Positions 7,737-17,033 of a stretch of 64,000 bases of DNA are shown one piece after another. The notes beneath the pieces were generated by a model. That model had not been told where the DNA came from. It did not search any database and saw only the letters and a list, made by a program, of their open reading frames with translations. The translations under genes and the position numbers were made by a program. Where the stretch lies: the NCBI RefSeq assembly GCF_900451195.1, contig NZ_UGHR01000001.1:1426001-1490000 (forward strand), given 5' to 3'. How positions within the stretch are numbered: the stretch's first letter is position 1; every line of letters starts with the position of its first letter. This DNA is from Iodobacter fluviatilis. GTDB lineage: Bacteria > Pseudomonadota > Gammaproteobacteria > Burkholderiales > Chitinibacteraceae.

Positions 7737-9620
7737 ATGAAGATCAGTCATAAAGTGGGATTAGCGGCAGCAATCGTGTTGTTGCTTACTGCAAGCTTGC
7801 TTTCAGTTACCCAAATTAATCAAATCAGAAGTACTTTGCGCAGCCAAGCTGAATCTACGATCAGTGAGTCGAGCAATGTACTGGCGAGGCAAATTGAGAA
7901 TTGGTTAAATGGCAAATTACAGCTGATTGATTTAATGGCTCAGGATATTGACCGTAAATTCAGCAATGAGCAAATTGATCACACTTTTTCCATGCCCATG
8001 TTAAAAGAGCAGTTCTTATTAATTTTTGGTGGGCTGGAAGACAATGAAGGTAAGCGGATAACCAATGATTTAACTTGGAACCCACCCAATTGGGATGCCC
8101 GAAAACGCCCTTGGTATCCCGTTGCCAAGGCTGCTTCAAGAGCGGTGCTGACCGAGCCTTATGCCGATGCAGGTACCGGGGAAATTTTGATTTCTGTAGT
8201 GGCAAGGCTCTCAGATAAGGGGCAGTTTAAAGGTGCTTTTGGCGGTGATTTAAGCCTTAAAACAGTTTCTGAAGCCGTAAATACGCTGGATTTTAATCAT
8301 GCGGGCTATGCTTTTTTGCTGAGTAAATCGGGGAAAATTATTTCACACCCCAAGGCTGATTTAAATGGTAAAAGCTACAGCGAATTATTTGATGGCGCAA
8401 ACCCAGCATTAGAAAGAACGCTTCAGAATGTAAAAGGAGGAGGGAAAAAACTACTGGTTTCATTTACGCCACTGACTAATTTAAAAGGAATGGATTGGTA
8501 TATCGGGGTGGTGCTGGATGAAGATGTATTAATGGCAGAAACTAATGCCTTAAGCTGGCGCTCTGCACTGGGCACGATTGCAGGCGTGCTGATCAGTATG
8601 TTGGTGCTGGGTATTTTAATGAGCAAATTGCTTAAACCGCTCGATCATTTAAATCAGTCGCTGCATGAAATTAATCGTGGTGAAGGCGATTTAACCAATC
8701 GGCTGCCTATTGTGGGCAATGATGAGATTGCCCATGTTTCTAAAGAATTTAATTACTTTTTACAAACACTGCAAACGCTGATCAGTGAAGTGAAAAGCAG
8801 CTCGGTTTTAGTCAGAGAAAGCACGGTATTTACATCTGATGCAGCCAATCAGGCCTCCGGTCGCCTGCAAGTGCAGCTTCAGGAATTAGATCAGCTGGCT
8901 GTTTCCATGCAGGATATGTCGGCCAAGGCAGAAGAAGTGGCAGGTAATGCTGAGGCTGCGGCACGGGCGGCTGTGACGGCTAATGAAGAAACCCAGAGCG
9001 GCGTGGCACTGGTTTCGCGTTCAACTGAAGCGATTCAGCGCCTTGCGGATGAAATGAATGACACCAGCCAGGCGATTAATGAATTAGCCAAATTAAGCCA
9101 GAATATTGAATCGATTTTATCTGTGATTACCAGTATTGCTGATCAGACTAATTTATTGGCACTCAACGCGGCGATTGAGGCTGCCCGCGCAGGTGAAGCG
9201 GGGCGTGGTTTTGCGGTTGTTGCGGATGAGGTGCGAAAATTAGCCTCGCTTACTCAGCAATCAACCCGTGAGATCAGAGAAATGATTGATCAGCTGCGTA
9301 CCGGGGTGAAACAGGCTGAAGAAAGAATGCAGCAAAGCAGCAGTACGGCCAGTGTGACGGCAACCGAGGCGGGAGCGGCAAATGAAATGCTGGGCAGAAT
9401 CAGCGAGGGAATTACCAGAATTAATAAAATGAATTTACAAATCTCTATTGCGGCTGGTGAGCAAAGTTCAACCACAGAAGTCATTAACCGCAACACCACT
9501 AATATTCGTGATATCAGCCATCAGGTGGCGGATGGTGCAGATAGCCAGGTCAGGCAATGTACGGTCATGGTTGATCAGGTCAGCAATCAGGATCAATTAT
9601 TGGATCGGTTTAAAGTTTAG
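7737..9620 (+). CDS. Methyl-accepting chemotaxis protein with dCache-type sensor
   Basis: 627 residues. The ATG at 7737 is preferred over an in-frame start 45 bp upstream because AGGAG lies 8-9 bp before it and the protein then begins [20 protein letters not shown]. Order: N-terminal TM helix, periplasmic Cache sensor (about 30-275, with the ligand-site-like stretch [12 protein letters not shown]), second TM (about 280-300), HAMP, and a signalling domain with the conserved hairpin tip [20 protein letters not shown]. It senses small periplasmic ligands, often amino or organic acids, and signals to CheA/CheW. No chemotaxis genes are adjacent. Confidence 0.93.
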   Translation: MKISHKVGLAAAIVLLLTASLLSVTQINQIRSTLRSQAESTISESSNVLARQIENWLNGKLQLIDLMAQDIDRKFSNEQIDHTFSMPMLKEQFLLIFGGLEDNEGKRITNDLTWNPPNWDARKRPWYPVAKAASRAVLTEPYADAGTGEILISVVARLSDKGQFKGAFGGDLSLKTVSEAVNTLDFNHAGYAFLLSKSGKIISHPKADLNGKSYSELFDGANPALERTLQNVKGGGKKLLVSFTPLTNLKGMDWYIGVVLDEDVLMAETNALSWRSALGTIAGVLISMLVLGILMSKLLKPLDHLNQSLHEINRGEGDLTNRLPIVGNDEIAHVSKEFNYFLQTLQTLISEVKSSSVLVRESTVFTSDAANQASGRLQVQLQELDQLAVSMQDMSAKAEEVAGNAEAAARAAVTANEETQSGVALVSRSTEAIQRLADEMNDTSQAINELAKLSQNIESILSVITSIADQTNLLALNAAIEAARAGEAGRGFAVVADEVRKLASLTQQSTREIREMIDQLRTGVKQAEERMQQSSSTASVTATEAGAANEMLGRISEGITRINKMNLQISIAAGEQSSTTEVINRNTTNIRDISHQVADGADSQVRQCTVMVDQVSNQDQLLDRFKV

Positions 9621-9667
9621 GGCAGGTCGCCGCGGCTTTGATTTAAGTCGCGGCGCTTTGTGTTCTT

Positions 9668-10471
9668 TTAGATTGGAAAAGCGCCTATCCGTTTTAATGT
9701 ACCCGATCCCATCATGGATAGATGTGTTTGCGGATCGCCGTAATATTGAATATTGCCTGAGCCGGCTACGCTGGCGCTGAGTCTGTTTTGCGCAGCTACA
9801 GTTATTTGCCCGGAGCCTGCCAAGCTTAAGCTGACTTCTTTGGCTTTTAGCTGTGCGGTATCAATATGGCCCGATCCACCTATAGAGACAGATAATTTAT
9901 TGCTGTTACCTGCAGCTTTAAATGAACCACTCCCGCCTAAAGACACATCTGATTCATCGTTTTGCAAAGCTTGAATGGCAACTGCTCCAGAGCCGCCGAT
10001 ATTAACGCTTAAATCTGGCGCTTCAAGTTTTTCTAGCTGAATTTTTCCCGAGCCGCCCACATTTATACTTAATTTTTTAGCAATTAAAGCGTTTGACCAG
10101 ACCGTGCCTGAGCCGCTTAAATTAAGCCGGTTTATGTTTTTGGTGCGGACAACGATATTGAGTGTTTTGGTGTTTAATTCAATGTTTTTATGGCGGATTT
10201 TAAGCGTGCCATTTTCTACCACGGTTTCAATTGCTGGAATGATATTGTCGTCACTTTCAATGGTCACGCTTTCAATATTGCCCTGGATGATTTCTACCCG
10301 GCCGGTGGTTTCACTGCTCAGCGCATTAAACGTGGCAATGGCCCGGGTTTGTTTTTCTATCTTGCCCGAGCCCTGTAGGGTTTTGCTAAACAGAGAAAAC
10401 GCATGGGCACTATTAAATTGAAAAATGCTCAGGGTGATCAAAAGCAGGCTGCTGAGGCGTTTCATCTTCAT
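9668..10471 (-). CDS. Secreted GIN-domain (DUF2807) protein with eight GSG repeats
   Basis: 267 residues with a Sec signal peptide (about 1-24). From residue 115 on, a motif of the form V-x-(G/A/S)-GSG recurs eight times about every 20 residues (SGSGTV, GGSGKI, GGSGAV, GGSGSF, GGSGHI, AGSGQI, AGSGNI, MGSGTL). This is the beta-helical putative auto-transporter adhesin head GIN domain (DUF2807). Such proteins are periplasmic or surface-exposed and their function is poorly known. It converges with the MCP gene upstream. Confidence 0.85.
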   Translation of the reverse strand: MKMKRLSSLLLITLSIFQFNSAHAFSLFSKTLQGSGKIEKQTRAIATFNALSSETTGRVEIIQGNIESVTIESDDNIIPAIETVVENGTLKIRHKNIELNTKTLNIVVRTKNINRLNLSGSGTVWSNALIAKKLSINVGGSGKIQLEKLEAPDLSVNIGGSGAVAIQALQNDESDVSLGGSGSFKAAGNSNKLSVSIGGSGHIDTAQLKAKEVSLSLAGSGQITVAAQNRLSASVAGSGNIQYYGDPQTHLSMMGSGTLKRIGAFPI

Positions 10472-10595
10472 TCCTTACGTTTGTTGAATGAATGGTGTGG
10501 ATTAGATGTTATAAATTATGCGCTCAGCGTAAATATTATGCTGCAATCATGCGATATATTGCTTAAAACATGGTATGGATTGCAGTTTCAGCGGC

Positions 10596-11507
10596 TTAGT
10601 CTGCAATTTGCCTCGCATTAGAAATACCCGCTGCCACATGGGCCGTCGGCGCAACGCTGGCGGCAGAATCACAATGACCAGTTTGATCATCAAAAAATAA
10701 ATCAGGCGCGAATACTTTTAAGAATGGGCCTTTTTCTAAGCCACCTAAAAAGTAAGCTTCATCAATCTGAATATTCCAGCTCATCAGGGTACGAATCGCC
10801 CGTTCATGCGCCGGTGCGCTGCGTGCTGTAACCAGTGCTGTGCGGATTTTCATTGGCGCGTCGCCTGCGTCCTGTTGCAGGCGGTGCAAGGCCTGAAGGA
10901 AGGATTTAAACGGGCCGGGTGGCAAAGGCTGCTGCACTTTAGCGCTTTCGTGCGCCTGAAAAGCGTGCAAGCCATCCTGCTGGTACACGCGCTCAGCTTC
11001 ATCTGAAAACAGTACGGCATCGCCGTCAAAAGCAATGCGGATCTCATCAGGGTGCTGCTCGGTACTGGCCGATTTTGGATAAACCCGTGCCGCAGCAAAA
11101 TCGGCAGCCAGCGCATCGCGCACATCGGTTTCGTCAGCAGATAAAAACAGATTGGCCTGCAAAGGCTCTAAGAAAGACCACGCTGGCCGCCCGCGGGTAA
11201 ACACACCACGCAGTAAGGGCAGGCCATGGGTATAGCAGGATTTAAATACCCGCAGCCCGCTGACCGGATCATTACGCGAAAGAATCACTACTTCTACCCG
11301 CTGTTGTTCAGGGCTGTTAAAGGCCAGTAGCTTTTTGACCAGAGAATAGGCCATGCCGGGTGCTGCAGGCTCGTCGATTTTATCCAGTTGCAGGGCCATA
11401 TATGGTTGATCGTCGGCCTGATCAAAAATGAGATTTTCGGCTTCAAAATCAAAGAGCGCGCGGGATGAAATAGCAATAACTAATTGGCCGTCCAGAGATG
11501 CAGGCAT
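10596..11507 (-). CDS. 5'-nucleotidase, cytosolic NT5C1-like family
   Basis: 303 residues resembling the 5'-nucleotidase family PF06189 (similar to animal cytosolic 5'-nucleotidase 1). Visible features are VVILSRNDPVSGLRVFKSC, RGVFTRGRPAW, IAFDGDAVLFSDEAE (an HAD-like DxD-type motif, about residues 158-172) and a C-terminal FFDDQTGHCD. It would hydrolyse nucleoside monophosphates in nucleotide salvage. It stands alone. Confidence 0.8.
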   Translation of the reverse strand: MPASLDGQLVIAISSRALFDFEAENLIFDQADDQPYMALQLDKIDEPAAPGMAYSLVKKLLAFNSPEQQRVEVVILSRNDPVSGLRVFKSCYTHGLPLLRGVFTRGRPAWSFLEPLQANLFLSADETDVRDALAADFAAARVYPKSASTEQHPDEIRIAFDGDAVLFSDEAERVYQQDGLHAFQAHESAKVQQPLPPGPFKSFLQALHRLQQDAGDAPMKIRTALVTARSAPAHERAIRTLMSWNIQIDEAYFLGGLEKGPFLKVFAPDLFFDDQTGHCDSAASVAPTAHVAAGISNARQIAD

Positions 11508-11575
11508 GGGGTTTCTTTTTGGGTGAGCTGATGAGGTCAGGAAGCAATGTAAGTGCAGAGATCGTTATTTGCAAG

Positions 11576-12427
11576 TTAGGCATGAGCCTTGGGCAGGCGA
11601 TATTGTTTACGGTAACGGGCGGGTGTCTGGCCTTTCAGCTCGGTAAATTTTCGGTAAAACTGGCTAAGGCTGGGAAAGCCACAGTCTTCTGCTAAAGCAG
11701 GAATCGATTGCCCGCTGCTGAGTAAAATCTGGCAGGCGTGGCTGATGCGTATTTGGGCCAGCAGGGCGCTAAAGCTGGTTTTCATTTGCTCCGCAAAAAG
11801 GCGCTTGATGGTGGCTGTGCTGGTGTTGGCAGCAAGGGCTAAATCTTTGAGCGTGACTTGCCGGGTAAAATGCGTTTGCAAATAGCCCAATGCGGCATTT
11901 AAGCGCCGGTCTTGCACCCCGCTGTGAGGCTCGCCTTGTAATAGCCGCTGCTCTGGGTCTTGTTGTAAGCAGGATAAAATTTCCAGCAGGCAGGCCAGCC
12001 GTGCTAAGCCGCGCAGCTCATGGAGTTGCACAAAGCGTGGTGCCAGCGTGGCGCTGATGGTCTGACCAAAAATCACCCCCATACGAATTTGCCCCAGCCA
12101 ATGGCAAAGCGGTACCAGCTCGGGTGCGCCCTGGCTGGCTAAGGTTTGTAACCAATCCAGCGTAAAGTAAGCCACTTGTACTTCTTTTAAATCGCCTTCT
12201 GGTGCCGAATGCCAAGTATGCGGCTGGTTTGGGGCAACGAGGGCTAAATCAAGCTCAGTAAACGGGCTGGCATCGCTGCCGATATAGCGTGTGCCACGGG
12301 CATGCCGGGTAAAGGTCAGCTCGAATTCAGGATGATAGTGCCACTGAAACGGGCAGAGCTGAGCTTTAGAGTAAAGATACTGCCAGCCTTGCCCCTGAGT
12401 GTTTCCCACCCATTCTCTGATTAACAT
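11576..12427 (-). CDS. AraC-family transcriptional regulator
   Basis: 283 residues from the ATG at 12427. The open frame extends upstream to 12634 but that part overlaps the divergent HAD gene and looks non-coding. An N-terminal cupin-like sensor (FQWHYHPEFELTF, about 25-37) is followed by two C-terminal helix-turn-helix motifs (about 180-275) ending with the AraC signature GFPSLSQFYRKFTELKGQTPARYRK. It probably controls the divergent HAD-SemiSWEET operon 108 bp away in response to a sugar-like ligand; this is inference from layout. Confidence 0.9.
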   Translation of the reverse strand: MLIREWVGNTQGQGWQYLYSKAQLCPFQWHYHPEFELTFTRHARGTRYIGSDASPFTELDLALVAPNQPHTWHSAPEGDLKEVQVAYFTLDWLQTLASQGAPELVPLCHWLGQIRMGVIFGQTISATLAPRFVQLHELRGLARLACLLEILSCLQQDPEQRLLQGEPHSGVQDRRLNAALGYLQTHFTRQVTLKDLALAANTSTATIKRLFAEQMKTSFSALLAQIRISHACQILLSSGQSIPALAEDCGFPSLSQFYRKFTELKGQTPARYRKQYRLPKAHA

Positions 12428-12534
12428 CTTGTTGCTCTGATAAGAAATGAGCTGATTGTAGAAGAAATAGATCTGGCGCTGGAACTTTAAGCAAAAAATA
12501 TCGGGCAGAATTTGCGCATTCAAAGGAGATTGGC

Positions 12535-13188
12535 ATGAGCAATACCATGGTCTTATTGGCACGCGCATTTTTATTTGATATGGACGGCACGCTGGTTGAT
12601 TCATCCAGCAAAGTAGAAGCCGTCTGGTCGGCATGGTGCCAGAAGCATGGCGTAGATTTAAGCGAGGTCATGGCGATACAGCAAGGGGTGCGCTCAGAAG
12701 ATACTATCCGCAAAGTGGCCCCTTATCTGGATGCGGTGCAGGAAGGGCGCTGGGTTGATCGGTATGAGTCAGGAGATTGCGAAGGCATTACAGAAATCCC
12801 CGGTGCAGCGAGGTTGCTTGCTGCTTTGCCGCAGGCTTGCTGGACGGTGGCTACTTCGGCGGGTCTGGAGCTGGCCAGTAATCGCCTAGGTTACTGCCAG
12901 CTGTCCGTGCCGCCGCATATTGTGTGTGCGGAAGACGTGAGCGCAGGTAAGCCAGATCCTCAAGCTTATCGACTGGCGGCTAGCCGATTAAATTTTGCAC
13001 CTAGCGATTGCATTGCTTTTGAAGATGCGCCTGCAGGCGTTGCCAGCGCCCTGGCAGCAGGCTGCGCTGTGGTGCAAATCGGCGGGGCGCAAAAATTGCA
13101 TCCGGATGTACTGGCTGTGTTGCCCGATTGGCGGGGTGTGACCGTTGCGGCGGATAATGGCTATTTATTTTTGAGCCTTCCAAAATGA
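12535..13188 (+). CDS. HAD-IA sugar-phosphate phosphatase-like hydrolase
   Basis: 217 residues. HAD motif I FLFDMDGTLVDSS (nucleophile Asp, about 15-20), motif II in TVATSAG, motif III lysine in SAGKPDPQAY, and motif IV FEDAPAGVASALAAG are all present. Overall it resembles E. coli YfbT/YniC-type sugar phosphatases. A GGAG Shine-Dalgarno lies 7 bp before the ATG. Its last four bases overlap the start of the SemiSWEET gene, so the phosphatase and a sugar carrier are made together. Confidence 0.88.
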   Translation: MSNTMVLLARAFLFDMDGTLVDSSSKVEAVWSAWCQKHGVDLSEVMAIQQGVRSEDTIRKVAPYLDAVQEGRWVDRYESGDCEGITEIPGAARLLAALPQACWTVATSAGLELASNRLGYCQLSVPPHIVCAEDVSAGKPDPQAYRLAASRLNFAPSDCIAFEDAPAGVASALAAGCAVVQIGGAQKLHPDVLAVLPDWRGVTVAADNGYLFLSLPK

Positions 13189-13445
13189 ATACACTAAATT
13201 TACTGGGCTTTGCTGCCGGGGCTTGTACCACGGCGGCATTTATTCCTCAGGTGTGGCAGGTGTGGACAACGCGCTCAGCAAAAGATATCTCGCTGGGCAT
13301 GTATCTGGTGTTTGTAACGGGGGTGCTGCTATGGCTGGTGTATGGCGTATTTACTAAAGAGCTGCCGCTGATTATTGCCAATGCCATTACGCTGGCACTG
13401 GCTGGTGCGGTATTGGTGATGAAACTTTATTTTGAGCGGAAGTAA
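13185..13445 (+). CDS. SemiSWEET sugar transporter
   Basis: 86 residues with three TM helices and the PQ-loop motif AAFIPQVWQVWTTRSAKDIS, the hallmark of bacterial SemiSWEETs. These form dimers that move sugars passively across the inner membrane. It overlaps the HAD phosphatase gene by 4 bp (ATGA). Together with the divergent AraC gene this forms a compact sugar module: a regulator, a transporter and a phosphatase that would release free sugar. Confidence 0.9.
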   Translation: MNTLNLLGFAAGACTTAAFIPQVWQVWTTRSAKDISLGMYLVFVTGVLLWLVYGVFTKELPLIIANAITLALAGAVLVMKLYFERK

Positions 13446-13547
13446 ATAGGAGGGCGAGCAGGGTTTTTGTTTGCCCTGGCTTCAAATCCTGTCAGCATGA
13501 GGGCATGTTTTTCTTAGGACAGGGTACAAGCTGCCCCCGTGTGTGCA

Positions 13548-13866
13548 CCTGATTTGGTCTTTAGTAGCAAACAAAGAAAAAAGATCACGACTAAGCTCTT
13601 GGCACGGGGCTTAAATCTCCCCTTGAAACACGCCGGAGTGAGGAACAAGCGGGGCGGGGGATCGCTTGGGAGCGAGGAACGAGCCAATCCCGCCCGCCGC
13701 CGCCTCGATTGTCCGCAGCGCAGGGGACTTCGTGTTTCGTGGGGTGGCCTTCTTTCGCTTCCTTTCTTGGCCACACAAGAAAGGAAGGTCCCGCGGGACG
13801 CCCGCACCTAAAATAACGTGCCGAAGGCACTAAAAAGGTCTTTGTGACTTTGCTTCGTGCACATAG
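13548..13866 (+). repeat. Dispersed about 300-bp repeat, copy A
   Basis: Shares blocks with the copies at 43205, 54203 and 63283: CCCCTTGAAACACGCCGGAG, GAGGAACAAGCGGGGCGGG, TCGTGTTTCGTGGGG, a hairpin around TTTCTTGG..CAAGAAA, and GTGCCGAAGGCACTAAAAAG. Open frames of 90-100 codons exist on both strands but differ between copies, so it looks non-coding. Here it lies between convergent genes. Confidence 0.9.
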
Positions 13867-13983
13867 GGTGAAGCCCGCGAAATTCAAGGGTTTCAAGCTC
13901 CCAGCGATGATTCAATATTTGCAATGTGCAGCAGAGTAATGACAGCTAGCTATGTAGGGTACCCGGCCTCTCCTTTGCACCAC

Positions 13984-14928
13984 CTAATCCAGCTCCGCCT
14001 CAATTTCAGATGCAAAGGCAATGGCTACGCCGCCTGAGCCGATATTTACGCCTGCGGTGGTGCTCATTTCGCAAAGCAATAATTGCACGCCATGGCTTTT
14101 ACAGGCCTGTTTTAATTTTTGATAGGCAGGCATATCGGTGACAACAGCCGGATCGCCGCCGTAGCTGACGCAAATGGTGGGGGCAAAGAGGCCGCGCTCC
14201 AGATGGGCCCGGGCGAGTGAAAATAGTTTTTCAACACCTGTATTAAAGCCGTGAATACGGGCAACAGGCGCGGTTATGCCACGATAGGCGCGTACCACCG
14301 GCTTAATATCGAGTGCGCTGCCCAGTGCATAGGATAAAAAGCCCACACTCTTATCGCCTTTGCGCCGTGCTTGGTGGCGTAATTGGCCTAAATCGGCAGG
14401 CATTAAAAAGCCCTGCGTGGTTTGAGTTAATCGCTCGATATGTTTTGTGATTTCAGAATTAGAAGCCTGCAGGCTGATTAACCTGGCCACTTCAGCGACA
14501 ACTAATCCCTGGCCGGCAAAAATATTGGCGCTATCAAATACGCGCAATGTGAAGGGCTTATTCAGGCTGGCTTGTTCGCGAATAGGGCGGTATTCAGTGA
14601 GAATAGCCCTGGCCGCTTGGCTGCAGTGATTAAAAATCTGGCTGCGGGATTGCATTACCGTAAGGCAAAAAACGGCATCAAAATCTAATACAAGACGGGA
14701 TAAAAATAATTCACGGATTTGCTCTGCTGAAAAAGGCTCTGACTCAAAATCAGCCACACCTGCCGCAGCCTGGCGGCGATAAAAATCACGCGTAGCAGCA
14801 GGATCCCGATTATCAATAAAAGTGCCATCACTGCCATGAATGGTAATGGGCAAAATGACGATTTGATGTTTATCCAGAAAATCCCGGGGTAAATCGCAGC
14901 ATGAATCCGTGACCAAGCCAATACGCAT
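13984..14928 (-). CDS. DegV-family fatty-acid-binding protein
   Basis: 314 residues beginning MRIGLVTDSCCDLPRDFLDK, the DegV N-terminal signature (TDSxxDLP). Further motifs are a central FDSANIFAGQGLVVAEVARL and a C-terminal ITAPVARIHGF / SYGGDPA region. DegV proteins bind a fatty acid between two domains; FakB is a characterised relative that presents fatty acids to a kinase. No FakA-like kinase is adjacent. A GGAGA Shine-Dalgarno precedes the start. Confidence 0.9.
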   Translation of the reverse strand: MRIGLVTDSCCDLPRDFLDKHQIVILPITIHGSDGTFIDNRDPAATRDFYRRQAAAGVADFESEPFSAEQIRELFLSRLVLDFDAVFCLTVMQSRSQIFNHCSQAARAILTEYRPIREQASLNKPFTLRVFDSANIFAGQGLVVAEVARLISLQASNSEITKHIERLTQTTQGFLMPADLGQLRHQARRKGDKSVGFLSYALGSALDIKPVVRAYRGITAPVARIHGFNTGVEKLFSLARAHLERGLFAPTICVSYGGDPAVVTDMPAYQKLKQACKSHGVQLLLCEMSTTAGVNIGSGGVAIAFASEIEAELD

Positions 14929-15221
14929 TGTTATCTCCTCTGGGCATTATTTAAGAAAGGCCGTCTGATGCGGCTTTGTTTTAAACGCATGATTTACAAT
15001 AATGCGCAATGCAATTTATCACTAACATCTCAATTCTATTACAGGGATAAACCCGTATAAAAATGGCAGTCCGAATACTTAATGCTGTTTTATTTGTTTT
15101 AAATTTTTCTTTTAAAACAGCGTGGAATGGTCGCTGTGGAATAAATGCACTATGTTTTTCCCAGCAACAGTACAGAGGTGCTTTACAATATTTATTTTTG
15201 CCCCTTACGGAGATTTTAGTC

Positions 15222-16451
15222 ATGCCCGTTAATCTGCCTACACTTGATCCCAGCCAGCTTTTTCCTGTTGCCGGATTAGAGCTTGGTATTGCCTCAGCAG
15301 GTGTTAAAACCGCAGGCCGTAAAGATGTGCTGGTGATGCGATTAGCTAAGGGCAGCCGTGCAGCCGGGGTATTTACACTGAATAAATTTTGCGCTGCACC
15401 TGTGCGTATTTGCCGCAGCCATCTTGCCGACACGGGCGAGATTCGTGCCTTGGTGGTGAATACTGGCAATGCCAATGCAGGCACAGGCCTAGATGGCTAT
15501 GAGCGCGCTAAAGAAATTTGTTTTGCTCTGGCTGAGCGCTTAGACATCAGCCCTGCGCAAGTGCTGCCGTTTTCTACTGGCGTGATTTTAGAGCCGCTGC
15601 CTGCTGCCAAAATTATTGATGCGCTGGATGCGGCCATTGGCGATCTAAAACCCGCTAATTGGTTTGAGGCCGCTCATGCCATCATGACCACCGATGTGGC
15701 GCCTAAAGCCGCCAGCAAGAAAATTGTGCTGGATGGCAAAACCGTGACCCTTACCGGCATCAGCAAGGGCGCGGGCATGATTCACCCGAATATGGCGACC
15801 ATGCTGGGCTATCTGGCAACTGACGCAGCGGTATCGCAAGCTGTACTGCAAGAATTAGTCAGCTGGTCGGCAGATCGCTCGTTTAACTCGATTACGGTGG
15901 ATGGTGACACCAGCACCAACGACAGCTTTATCCTAATGGCGACTGGCCAAGCGGGGAATACAGAAGTGGCTGACACGCATAGCGCAGATTTTATTACCCT
16001 GCGCGATGCGGTATTGGAAATCAGCCAGACGCTGGCTAAAGCGATTATTCGCGATGGAGAAGGCGCAACTAAATTCATCACCATTAATGTGGAAGGCGGT
16101 ATTGATCGCGCCGAATGTAAAGCCGTTGGCTATGCGATTGGCAGGTCCCCCTTGGTGAAAACCGCGTTCTTTGCCTCTGACCCTAATCTGGGCCGTATCC
16201 TCTGCGCGATTGGTTACTCGCAGGTTGAAAATCTGGATGTGGATAAGCTGGAAGTGTGGCTGGATGACGTGCTGGTGGCCAAAGACGGTGGCCGTTATGC
16301 TGGATACAAGGAAGAAGACGGCCAGCGCGTGCTGAAGCAATCTGAAATCAGCATCACCGTAAAACTAAACCGTGGCGCTGAATCTGCAACCATCTGGACT
16401 TGCGATTTTTCTTACGATTACGTCAAAATTAATGCGGATTATCGCAGCTAA
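15222..16451 (+). CDS. argJ: Bifunctional ornithine acetyltransferase / N-acetylglutamate synthase
   Basis: 409 residues from the ATG at 15222, which has CGGAG about 9 bp upstream; the frame extends 159 bp further but that part is not homologous. ArgJ transfers acetyl groups from N-acetylornithine to glutamate in arginine synthesis. The autocleavage site lies in [15 protein letters not shown], where the precursor splits before Thr into alpha and beta chains. The N-terminal [15 protein letters not shown] and C-terminal NADYRS match the family. It is monocistronic here. Confidence 0.96.
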   Translation: MPVNLPTLDPSQLFPVAGLELGIASAGVKTAGRKDVLVMRLAKGSRAAGVFTLNKFCAAPVRICRSHLADTGEIRALVVNTGNANAGTGLDGYERAKEICFALAERLDISPAQVLPFSTGVILEPLPAAKIIDALDAAIGDLKPANWFEAAHAIMTTDVAPKAASKKIVLDGKTVTLTGISKGAGMIHPNMATMLGYLATDAAVSQAVLQELVSWSADRSFNSITVDGDTSTNDSFILMATGQAGNTEVADTHSADFITLRDAVLEISQTLAKAIIRDGEGATKFITINVEGGIDRAECKAVGYAIGRSPLVKTAFFASDPNLGRILCAIGYSQVENLDVDKLEVWLDDVLVAKDGGRYAGYKEEDGQRVLKQSEISITVKLNRGAESATIWTCDFSYDYVKINADYRS

Positions 16452-16513
16452 AATGCAGGGGGGAGGGGAGCAGGTTTTATTACTTTCAGCTCCCCACCCC
16501 TGTTTTTCAGATA

Positions 16514-16855
16514 TTAAGCTTTCTTCAGAAAACAAGCCTTCAGCATGAAGTTGCCTGCATCCATGCGGCAATCTACTTCATGATCTCCGCCGGATACCAA
16601 GCGAATGCTCTTCACTTTAGAGCCTTGTTTCAGCACGGTGGATGTGCCTTTTACTTTTAAATCTTTGATTAAAACCACAGCATCGCCATCCACCAGCACG
16701 GTGCCGTTAGCGTCTTTAACAATGGTGTCGTCACTGTCATCACTGGCAGCTTCTTGCATTGGCCATTCAAAACCACAGTCTGCACAGATGTAGTTTTCTG
16801 CATCCGGATAGGTGTTTTCTAATGTGCATTGTGGGCAAGCAGGGATATTCGCCAT
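16514..16855 (-). CDS. yjdM: PhnA/YjdM-family zinc-ribbon protein
   Basis: 113 residues. N-terminal zinc ribbon with CPQC (8-11) and CADC (about 29), then an acidic linker and the PhnA C-terminal beta domain (LVDGDAVVLIKDLKVKGTS). YjdM is widespread, and despite the historical PhnA name it has no proven phosphonate role. Length matches the family. Confidence 0.92.
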   Translation of the reverse strand: MANIPACPQCTLENTYPDAENYICADCGFEWPMQEAASDDSDDTIVKDANGTVLVDGDAVVLIKDLKVKGTSTVLKQGSKVKSIRLVSGGDHEVDCRMDAGNFMLKACFLKKA

Positions 16856-17033
16856 GATGTTTTTTCTACGAAGTTGATTCAGATTCGCCGGATTATAACA
16901 GCTGCCATCGCTGAATGCCCTGAATGGGGCAGCAGGTCTGTACGTGTACTTTGCACTTTATTGCGGCTGCTCAATGGAGGGGGCTTGTTCATTCAGGCAT
17001 AAAGGGGGTTTATAGCCCCCTTTACATAGTCAG

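Noticed and set aside
13539..13896. Open frames of 90-101 codons on both strands in repeat copy A
   Set aside because: Equivalent frames are broken or shifted in copies B, C and D, and none has start signals. The repeat is treated as non-coding.
16365..16571. 68-codon minus-strand frame at the end of argJ
   Set aside because: Antisense to argJ and spanning the argJ/yjdM gap; no features of a gene.
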